Shown piece after piece: positions 9,111 through 15,806 of a stretch of DNA of 41,903 nt (position 1 is the first letter of the stretch; each line of letters opens with the position of its first letter). Origin of the DNA: an uncultured Actinomycetes bacterium (lineage in GTDB: Bacteria > Actinomycetota > Actinomycetes > Nanopelagicales > Nanopelagicaceae). The notes beneath the pieces are model-generated. The model saw only the letters and a program-made list of their open reading frames with translations. It ran no database searches and had not been told where the DNA came from. Both the position numbers and the translations under genes were made by a program. The stretch is taken from contig CALBFE010000059.1 in assembly GCA_937888825.1 (NCBI GenBank), positions 1 to 41,903 of the forward strand, written 5' to 3'.

Positions 9111-9733
9111 CAATTCTTCTTTGGCAACAAATGACGTGCTGGTTCAGAGTATGTAAGACCTGAGATTAATCCTTCATCATCAAAGTGAACACTTGTCACA
9201 GATGCTAAAGAACATTCACGTCTACGCGGGTCGTGAAGCAATCTACGATTTTCAATTGCACTTCGTAGAATCCAAATAGGTAGTTGGTGCGAGACAACAA
9301 TTGCATCTTTGCCTTGTGCTGCATCACGTGCCGCAAATATTGCAGCCAGCATTCGATTAATTTGTTCCTCATATGGTTCACCCCATGATGGTCTCCATGG
9401 ATTCCATAAATAAGGCCATGAGGATGGATGCTTCAACACCCCATCGCCAACACCAAAAGGTTTTCCTTCAAAAACATTTGCCGCTTCAATTAATCGCTCA
9501 TCGGTTGTAATTGCAATGTTATGAGCCGCAGCTATTGGAGCTGCGGTTTCTTGTGCTCGCTGCAGTGGGGAAACATGCAATGCGCCTAGATCAACAGTGC
9601 GCGACCAATCACCCAATGTTTTTGCCATTTCTTGCCCGCGCACAGAAAGACCCCAGCCGGGTTGGCGGCCATAGAGAATCTTGTTGGGATTTTCTACTTC
9701 ACCGTGGCGCAGGACATGGACAGTTGAACTCAT
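9110..9733 (-). CDS. histidine phosphatase family protein (phosphoglycerate mutase-like)
   Basis: The product is a 207-residue branch-1 histidine phosphatase: VLRHGE (residues 7-12) carries the phospho-accepting His10, and VVSHQLPIW near residue 165 carries the second catalytic histidine. Substrate is unknown; most such proteins near cytochrome genes are called phosphoglycerate mutase without biochemical proof. An upstream in-frame ATG at 9790 would add 19 residues, but I choose 9733 because a leaderless -10 element sits exactly six bases before it and the family begins just before RHG. M. tuberculosis has the same gene before its thioredoxin-CcdA-ResB-CcsA genes. Confidence 0.87.
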   Translation of the reverse strand: MSSTVHVLRHGEVENPNKILYGRQPGWGLSVRGQEMAKTLGDWSRTVDLGALHVSPLQRAQETAAPIAAAHNIAITTDERLIEAANVFEGKPFGVGDGVLKHPSSWPYLWNPWRPSWGEPYEEQINRMLAAIFAARDAAQGKDAIVVSHQLPIWILRSAIENRRLLHDPRRRECSLASVTSVHFDDEGLISGLTYSEPARHLLPKKN

Positions 9734-9739
9734 TGGTAA

Positions 9740-9745
9740 AGCATA
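9740..9745 (-). promoter_or_regulatory. leaderless -10 element (TATGCT) for the cytochrome c maturation unit
   Basis: Reading leftward, TATGCT is followed by six bases (TTACCA) and the ATG at 9733. TTGCAT at 9761-9766 could serve as a -35 box with a 15-base spacer, which is short. This would drive all five genes down to ccsB. Confidence 0.6.
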
Positions 9746-9771
9746 AAGCGTCCCAATTGATGCAAGTTCGT

Positions 9772-9777
9772 TAAGGT
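9772..9777 (+). promoter_or_regulatory. leaderless -10 element (TAAGGT) for the HAD phosphatase
   Basis: TAAGGT is followed by six bases (AGTGAC) and the ATG at 9784. It lies back to back with the leftward promoter at 9740-9745; only 50 bp separate the two start codons. Confidence 0.6.
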
Positions 9778-9783
9778 AGTGAC

Positions 9784-10551
9784 ATGGCACTCACAGCGAA
9801 GCGGGCAGCCTTTTTTGATGTAGATAACACCCTGATTCGTGGCTCAACTCTCTACTTCCTGGGTAAGGGCATGTATCAGCGTGGTTATTTCACAAAAAAG
9901 GATATTTCGCGATTCGTTTTGGCCAACCTTAGATTTCGTCTCACAGGTAAAGAAAATAGAGAAGAGATCAAACGTTTTCAAGATGCTGCCACAGATTTTA
10001 TTGGTGGTCACAACGTTGAAGATATAGGAAAGATCGCTCAAGAGATTTATGACCAGTATGTTTCACCCGCCCTATGGCAAGGCACAATCGATATTGCCCA
10101 AAAGCACTTATCAGCAGGTGAAGAAGTGTGGCTAGTAACAGCAGCACCGGAGGATATGGCTGTGCTCATCGCTAAGAGATTAGGTTTTACTGGAGCGCTT
10201 GGAAGTAAAGCTGAAACTAAAGATGGTAAATACACAGGAGCAATGCTGGGTCTTCTACTACACGGAAAAGAAAAAGCTGTTGCTGTTCGCGAACTGGCTC
10301 TACAAAAAAACCTAAACCTTGATGATTGCTACTCATATTCAGATAGCCATAATGATTTCCCATTACTTCAATGCGTCGGACACCCTTCAGCAATTAATCC
10401 AGATGCAGTCTTGTCCTTGCGTGCAATGGCTGAAGGTTGGCCAATCCATGATTTCCGCCGTGCCCGTCATTTAGCCAAGATTGTCTCCCCGGTTGTTGTC
10501 AGAGTTGCTGCCCTTGGAACATGGTTGACCCCGCGTAGAAGGCGACGTTGA
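9784..10551 (+). CDS. HAD-IB family phosphatase (SerB1-like)
   Basis: The 255-residue protein is a haloacid dehalogenase superfamily hydrolase of subfamily IB. Motif I is FFDVDNTLIRGS with the nucleophile Asp12 and Asp14; motif II is the LVTAAPE segment near residue 118; motif IV is YSYSDSHNDFPLL near residue 190 with the magnesium-binding aspartates. Relatives are annotated as phosphoserine phosphatase-like (M. tuberculosis SerB1) or as phosphatases tied to phospholipid acyltransferases; the substrate cannot be told from sequence. A leaderless promoter precedes it. The basic RRARHLAKIV and TPRRRRR C-terminus is notable and may contact membrane lipid or nucleic acid. Confidence 0.85.
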   Translation: MALTAKRAAFFDVDNTLIRGSTLYFLGKGMYQRGYFTKKDISRFVLANLRFRLTGKENREEIKRFQDAATDFIGGHNVEDIGKIAQEIYDQYVSPALWQGTIDIAQKHLSAGEEVWLVTAAPEDMAVLIAKRLGFTGALGSKAETKDGKYTGAMLGLLLHGKEKAVAVRELALQKNLNLDDCYSYSDSHNDFPLLQCVGHPSAINPDAVLSLRAMAEGWPIHDFRRARHLAKIVSPVVVRVAALGTWLTPRRRRR

Positions 10552-10591
10552 TTAACCCTTAAACACTAAATGCCAGTAATGTAGGCAAGTT

Positions 10592-12787
10592 ATGGAAATG
10601 CGCTCCTTCTCCGACTACTTACGTAGTGTTGATGATGCTGCCTTCCTAGAATTATTTAGTGCTCGCCCAGACTTAGTAACTCCAGTACCACCAGATATCG
10701 CTTCACTTGCAGTTCGTGCATGCTCAGCACCTAGTTTAGCTCGTGCAATTGATTCACTTAATCATTGGCAGTTCCAAGTATTAGAAGCTGCAGCCGCCCT
10801 CAATGAACCTTTTTCATTGAAAAGCATTGTTGCAATCACAGATAAAGCTGCATCTTTAGCCTTAGATCACTTGATTTCGATTGGTTTGGTTTATCCATCC
10901 GATGATGGAATGCGCCTTCCTTCACAACTAAGAGATGTGATTGGTAATGAACCTGCAGGACTTGGCCCTGCGTCAGTTGCAAAAGTGAAAGTTGCTGAGA
11001 TTGAAAAGGCACCACCTGAAGCTAAGAAAGTTTTAGAAAGATTAATTTGGGGTCCTCCACGTGGAAGCGTTGGAGATATCAAGAATCCTGGTCCAGGAGT
11101 TGCTTGGTTGCTAGATCAAAAATTCCTTGTGCCTCTTGATCAACGAACTGTCATATTGCCTCGCGAGGTTGCGATTCATCTTCGTGGTGGCAAAGTTCAC
11201 AAAGAAAACTTTATTGTTCAACCAAAATTAGCTGGAGCAAAACGCAACGAAGGACAAATTAATCTTGCAGCCATTGCAAATATTTCAACAGTTTTGCGCT
11301 GGGTGGAAGAACTCCTGAATTTCTGGGCAGATGAACCATCTGATGCGCTACGTGCTGGCGGCTTAGGTGTGCGTGATTTAAAGATTCTTTCTAATCACTT
11401 GGGTGTTGATGAATCATGCACGGCTTTTATTACTGAGCTTGCATATCTTGCTTCGCTCATTAGTTTTGATGCCCAAGATCGAATAATGCCAAGTAATAGA
11501 TTTGATATCTGGTTGATGCAAACTCCGGCAGATCGTTGGCAAGTTCTTGCTTCGCAATGGCTCATTACTTCCAGAGTCAGCGGGCTAGTTGGTCGCGCAG
11601 AGTCTAAGAATGTTGCAGCGTTAGGCCCTGAATTAGACCGCGTGAACGCCTCGAAGGTACGCGCCTTAACTCTCTCTATTCTTAATGAGAATCAAGGTAT
11701 CGCACCTGAACTTGTTTCATTCAATGAAGTAATTGCTTGGCGCGCCCCAGTTCGCCGCAATTCATCACTACAAGAAGAGCTAGCCAGCTGGACTCTTCGT
11801 GAAGCCGAATGGCTTGGTATTACTGGACAAGGCGCAATATCTAAGTATGGCGCTGAGTTCCTAGGCGGAGAAGATTTAGCAATCATTAATGAAGATCTAC
11901 CTAAAACCGTTGACCACATTTTGATTCAGAGCGATAACACTGCAATTGCACCAGGCCCACTCGAGCATGAAATTTCACAGCAACTGGCCATGATGGCCGA
12001 AATTGAAAGTCGTGGCGGTGCAACTGTCTATCGCTTTAGTGAAGCAACGATTCGCAGGGCACTTGATCATGGCAAAACTGGGGATGAAATCAAAACATTT
12101 TTAACTAAAACTTCTAAGACTCCGATGCCCCAACCTTTGGAATATCTAATTGCTGATGTTTCTAAAAAGCATGGCAAGTTACGTGTTGGAAATACATCTG
12201 CCTTTATTCGTTGTGAAGACACAGCGCTCATTTCTCAGATAATGAATGATAAAAGATTAGAGATCCTTGAACTACGTCGGATTGCACCAGAAGTGGTTAT
12301 TTGTGATCATGATGCAACAGATACCATGCGCATTTTGCGTGAAGCTGGATATCTTCCTGCAGGTGAATCAGCAACGGGAATTATGCTTACTGGTCCACGG
12401 TCAAATCGTGCATTGACTAAACCACGACCACCTCGAGTCATTGGTGAAATTGAAATACCAACCGAGGAGAATTTAAATGCTGCAATTCGAGCAATACGAA
12501 CAGGTGAAAAATCTACTCACAAGCAAACTCATTTGCGCCAAGCTGCCAATGAAGCATTGGGTGCCTTGCCCCGCACAACGGCAAATGAAACTATGGATTT
12601 AGTCAATAAATACATCATGGAGGAGAAATCACTTTCTATTGGATATGCCGATAACAATGGCGCAGTCACCCACCGCATCATCGATCCAATACGTGTCAGC
12701 GCTGGTGCTGTGATTGCTCGCGATCATGCAACCGGGGAAGTCCAGTCCTTTAGAATTCCCCGCATCACCGGCGTTGCGCCACTATAG
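10592..12787 (+). CDS. helicase-associated domain protein (XPB partner, Helicase_C_3 type)
   Basis: This 731-residue protein resembles the actinobacterial protein encoded next to XPB helicase (M. tuberculosis Rv0862c type). The N-terminal third is helical with winged-helix-like segments (about residues 15-105). The region near 437-565, starting HILIQSDNTAIAPGPLEHEI, fits the XPB/Ssl2-associated domain. The last about 70 residues, with IGYADNNGAVTHRIIDPIRV, look like a WYL-type beta fold, which in other proteins binds ligands or nucleic acid. It has no Walker A motif, so it is not a helicase by itself. Its role is unknown; a partner or regulator of the XPB helicase two genes on is an inference. 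Starts at 10592 or 10598 are both possible. Confidence 0.82.
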   Translation: MEMRSFSDYLRSVDDAAFLELFSARPDLVTPVPPDIASLAVRACSAPSLARAIDSLNHWQFQVLEAAAALNEPFSLKSIVAITDKAASLALDHLISIGLVYPSDDGMRLPSQLRDVIGNEPAGLGPASVAKVKVAEIEKAPPEAKKVLERLIWGPPRGSVGDIKNPGPGVAWLLDQKFLVPLDQRTVILPREVAIHLRGGKVHKENFIVQPKLAGAKRNEGQINLAAIANISTVLRWVEELLNFWADEPSDALRAGGLGVRDLKILSNHLGVDESCTAFITELAYLASLISFDAQDRIMPSNRFDIWLMQTPADRWQVLASQWLITSRVSGLVGRAESKNVAALGPELDRVNASKVRALTLSILNENQGIAPELVSFNEVIAWRAPVRRNSSLQEELASWTLREAEWLGITGQGAISKYGAEFLGGEDLAIINEDLPKTVDHILIQSDNTAIAPGPLEHEISQQLAMMAEIESRGGATVYRFSEATIRRALDHGKTGDEIKTFLTKTSKTPMPQPLEYLIADVSKKHGKLRVGNTSAFIRCEDTALISQIMNDKRLEILELRRIAPEVVICDHDATDTMRILREAGYLPAGESATGIMLTGPRSNRALTKPRPPRVIGEIEIPTEENLNAAIRAIRTGEKSTHKQTHLRQAANEALGALPRTTANETMDLVNKYIMEEKSLSIGYADNNGAVTHRIIDPIRVSAGAVIARDHATGEVQSFRIPRITGVAPL

Positions 12788-12790
12788 GAT
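12785..12790 (+). promoter_or_regulatory. leaderless -10 element (TAGGAT) overlapping the upstream stop codon
   Basis: TAGGAT is followed by six bases (TAACCC) and the ATG at 12797. Its first three bases are the TAG stop codon of the XPB partner gene, so one trinucleotide ends a protein and opens a promoter. Confidence 0.6.
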
Positions 12791-12796
12791 TAACCC

Positions 12797-13858
12797 ATGT
12801 TGGCCGCCCTTGAAGCTCTGGTTAAGTTGGAATCCCCAACTGAAGATCTAGAGGCATGCCAGGACGTAGTGCGATTAGCAAGTGATATCGCAACAAGAGT
12901 TCTTGGAACTCCAGCAGAAATCCGCGAAGTTAATGGCCGTCCAGTTTTTTGGTGGGGCGCAAATAATCCTGAAGTAGTTGTGTTGGCTCACTTAGATACG
13001 GTCTGGCCTAAGGGTTCTTTCACACCGCTTTGGAAAGTTGAAGGAACTAAAGCAACTGGTCCTGGAATTTTCGATATGAAGGCAGGATTTATTCAAGGGC
13101 TCTATGCAATGAAGGGCATTACCGGTTCTGCGGCATTAGTCGCAACAACAGATGAAGAAACTGGCAGTGCGACAAGTAAGGAATTTATTAAGCAGATCTC
13201 TGCTCAAGCTAAAGCAGTTTTAGTATTAGAGGCATCACTTAATGGAATGGTTAAGACTGGCCGTAAAGGTACAGCGATGTATCAAATTAAAATTCATGGC
13301 AAGGCATCACATGCTGGTCTTGAACCAGAAAAGGGAATTAACTCCGCGGTTGAGATTGCCCATGCAATCATCGCAGTTGCAGCTCTTGAAAATAAAGAAC
13401 ACGGAACAACTGTTGTCCCAACAATGTTGCGTGCTGGTAACACAACAAACACAGTTCCAGATTTAGCCGTACTCGATCTAGATATTCGCTCTTACTCAAT
13501 GGATGATTTAAAGCGTGTAGATGCAGCGATTAGGAATCTAAAGGCAGTTAATGCTGATGCGCGTTATGAAATCACTGGTGGCTTTAATCGCCCACCACTT
13601 GAGACTTCTTCAACTATGGCCCTCTATGAGCGTGCAGAGAAAGTAGCTAAAGAGTTAGGAATGCCTCCTCTTGGCCACGCCTCCGTTGGGGGAGCTAGTG
13701 ATGGCAATTTCGCAGCAGCAGCCGGCGCCCAAGTCCTAGATGGCTTAGGCGCAATCGGTGGTGGTGCTCACGCAGCACATGAATGGGTTGATATCAGCGT
13801 TCTTGAGATTAGAAGCAAGTTCCTACATGCATTAATTAAGGATTTATTAGATGACTGA
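12797..13858 (+). CDS. M20 family metallopeptidase (glutamate carboxypeptidase-like)
   Basis: The 353-residue protein is a two-zinc M20 peptidase. Expected ligands and catalytic residues are visible: His65 and Asp67 (AHLDTV), the bridging Asp93 (IFDMKAG), catalytic Glu120 and ligand Glu121 (TDEETGS), a GKASHAG dimerisation segment, and a C-terminal His in GGAHAAHEW. The overall pattern is closest to carboxypeptidase G2 / glutamate carboxypeptidases, which release C-terminal glutamate from folate-like or peptide substrates. No signal peptide is seen, so it is probably cytoplasmic. Its end overlaps the XPB gene by eight bases, so it is co-translated with a helicase, an odd pairing. Confidence 0.88.
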   Translation: MLAALEALVKLESPTEDLEACQDVVRLASDIATRVLGTPAEIREVNGRPVFWWGANNPEVVVLAHLDTVWPKGSFTPLWKVEGTKATGPGIFDMKAGFIQGLYAMKGITGSAALVATTDEETGSATSKEFIKQISAQAKAVLVLEASLNGMVKTGRKGTAMYQIKIHGKASHAGLEPEKGINSAVEIAHAIIAVAALENKEHGTTVVPTMLRAGNTTNTVPDLAVLDLDIRSYSMDDLKRVDAAIRNLKAVNADARYEITGGFNRPPLETSSTMALYERAEKVAKELGMPPLGHASVGGASDGNFAAAAGAQVLDGLGAIGGGAHAAHEWVDISVLEIRSKFLHALIKDLLDD

Positions 13859-15500
13859 TGGCCCGTTAATCGTCCAAAGCGATAAAACGCTGCTATTAGA
13901 TATCGATCATCCGCTTTCTACAGAGTGCCGCCGCGCAATTGCACCTTTTGCTGAATTAGAGCGCTCCCCTGAACACATTCACACCTATCGTTTAACTCCA
14001 CTTGGTTTATGGAATGCGCGTGCTGCCGGCCATGACGCTGAGCAAGTAATTGATACTTTAATTAAATATTCACGTTATGCAGTGCCCCACTCAATTTTAA
14101 TTGACGTAGCAGAGACTATGTCTCGTTACGGACGCCTGCGTCTTGAAGCAGACCCCGTCCATGGATTAATACTTGTCACAACTGATTCAGCAGTTCTTGA
14201 AGAAGTTATTCGAGCCAAAAAGATTCAACCATTACTTGGTGCCCGTATTGATAAAGAAACTATTGCAGTGTTGCCAAGTCAGCGCGGACAGATTAAACAA
14301 TCTTTGCTTCGCCTTGGTTGGCCAGCAGAAGACTTTGCTGGTTACGTTGATGGACAAGCCCACGAAATTGCACTCAAGCAAGATGATTGGAAGATTCGTC
14401 CTTATCAAGAGTTAGCCGCTGAAGGATTTTGGCATGGCGGATCTGGTGTGATTGTTTTGCCCTGCGGTGCGGGAAAGACAATCGTTGGCGCTGCAGCTAT
14501 GGCACATGCCAAGGCCACAACATTAATTTTGGTAACAAATACCATCGCTGCAAGACAATGGCGCGAAGAGTTACTTAAGAGAACATCACTCAATGAAGAT
14601 GAAATTGGTGAGTATTCAGGAGCTAAGAAAGAGATTCGCCCTGTCACTATTGCTACCTATCAAGTAATGACGAAGAAAAAGAACGGGGTTTATGCCCACC
14701 TTGATCTCTTTGATTCATATGACTGGGGCTTAATTATTTACGATGAAGTTCACTTACTTCCTGCTCCCATCTTTCGCTTCACGGCAGATATTCAATCTCG
14801 CCGCCGATTAGGTTTAACCGCCACATTGGTGCGCGAAGATGGAATGGAAGGTGAGGTTTTCTCACTCATTGGTCCTAAACGCTTTGATGTTCCTTGGAAA
14901 GAAATTGAATCTCAAGGGTATATCGCACCTGCAGAGTGCATTGAAGTACGAGTAAACCTGACTGAAACCGAGCGCTTGACCTATGCAACAGCTGAAGTTG
15001 AAAATCGCTATCGCTATTGCGCAACTACTCGCACAAAGCGTGATGTTGTTGAAGCACTTGTTAAGAAACACCAAGGCGAGCAGATCTTGGTTATTGGTCA
15101 ATACATTGATCAGTTAGATGAACTATCTGAGGTCTTAGGCGTGCCATTGATTAAAGGTGAAACACCTATTAAAGAACGCGAGATTCTCTTTAATAAATTT
15201 AGATCAGGAGAAATAACAACTCTGGTTGTTTCAAAGGTTGCTAACTTTTCAATTGATTTACCTGATGCAACAATTGCTATTCAAGTCAGTGGCGCATTTG
15301 GAAGTCGTCAAGAAGAAGCACAACGATTGGGACGCATCTTGCGCCCAAAGTCAGATGGACGCACAGCAAAGTTTTATTCAGTAGTTTCTAGAGACACCAT
15401 TGATCAAGACTTTGCCCAGAACCGTCAACGCTTTTTAGCTGAGCAGGGTTACTCTTATAAAATTATTGACGCTGACGATGTTTTTCAAGGGAAGATTTAA
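13851..15500 (+). CDS. XPB-type DNA repair helicase
   Basis: The 549-residue protein is a superfamily 2 helicase of the XPB/ERCC3 type, which in Actinobacteria unwinds DNA 3' to 5' and is thought to serve repair. An N-terminal XPB-specific region (residues 1-170) precedes the motor. Walker A is LPCGAGKT near 203-210, motif II is DEVH at 298-301, motif III is GLTAT near 323, and motif VI is EEAQRLGRILRP near 485. It starts inside the end of the M20 peptidase gene. Its last 38 bases overlap the end of the opposing glutaredoxin-like gene. Confidence 0.92.
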   Translation: MTDGPLIVQSDKTLLLDIDHPLSTECRRAIAPFAELERSPEHIHTYRLTPLGLWNARAAGHDAEQVIDTLIKYSRYAVPHSILIDVAETMSRYGRLRLEADPVHGLILVTTDSAVLEEVIRAKKIQPLLGARIDKETIAVLPSQRGQIKQSLLRLGWPAEDFAGYVDGQAHEIALKQDDWKIRPYQELAAEGFWHGGSGVIVLPCGAGKTIVGAAAMAHAKATTLILVTNTIAARQWREELLKRTSLNEDEIGEYSGAKKEIRPVTIATYQVMTKKKNGVYAHLDLFDSYDWGLIIYDEVHLLPAPIFRFTADIQSRRRLGLTATLVREDGMEGEVFSLIGPKRFDVPWKEIESQGYIAPAECIEVRVNLTETERLTYATAEVENRYRYCATTRTKRDVVEALVKKHQGEQILVIGQYIDQLDELSEVLGVPLIKGETPIKEREILFNKFRSGEITTLVVSKVANFSIDLPDATIAIQVSGAFGSRQEEAQRLGRILRPKSDGRTAKFYSVVSRDTIDQDFAQNRQRFLAEQGYSYKIIDADDVFQGKI

Positions 15501-15714
15501 AGCGTTCAGGATCAACTCTAAAGAAATCATGGTGAATTCCATCTATATGAATCACTGGAACTTGTTCACCATAAAGCTTTTCTAACTCTAAATTTCCATC
15601 GATATAGTTTTTTTCTATCTTAAAATTAAGTTCTACCTGCATTCCTTCAAGAACTTCTACTGCAGTATCACACAAATGACAGCCAAGTCTTGTGAATACG
15701 GTTACCACTGTCAT
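15463..15714 (-). CDS. glutaredoxin-like small thiol protein (DUF836 type)
   Basis: The 83-residue protein has a thioredoxin fold with active-site CHLC (Cys12, Cys15) after FTRLG, and a cis-Pro-type EQVPVIHIDG segment near residue 50. This is the glutaredoxin-like DUF836 family, probably a cytoplasmic disulfide reductase with unknown partner. A Shine-Dalgarno AGGAAGGG lies eight bases before the ATG. It is convergent with the XPB gene and the two coding ends overlap by 38 bp. A similar gene occurs near serB1 and proC in M. tuberculosis, so it fits that ancestral neighbourhood. Confidence 0.85.
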   Translation of the reverse strand: MTVVTVFTRLGCHLCDTAVEVLEGMQVELNFKIEKNYIDGNLELEKLYGEQVPVIHIDGIHHDFFRVDPERFKSSLEKHRQRQ

Positions 15715-15794
15715 TGCGCTTGCCCTTCCTGTCAGTTTCCTTAGAGAGTTGCTTCATCTAACCCCCGGGCTATGAAGCAATCATCCCACCTTGA

Positions 15795-15800
15795 TAGTGT
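15795..15800 (+). promoter_or_regulatory. leaderless -10 element (TAGTGT) for the secreted metalloprotease-like gene
   Basis: TAGTGT is followed by six bases (GCCCCT) and a GTG start at 15807. The element supports choosing this GTG rather than a later start. Confidence 0.6.
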
Positions 15801-15806
15801 GCCCCT

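Noticed and set aside
9734..9790. Longer start (ATG 9790) for the histidine phosphatase
   Set aside because: It would add 19 residues not usual in the family, overlap the divergent gene start and lie upstream of the TANNNT-N6-ATG element at 9733.
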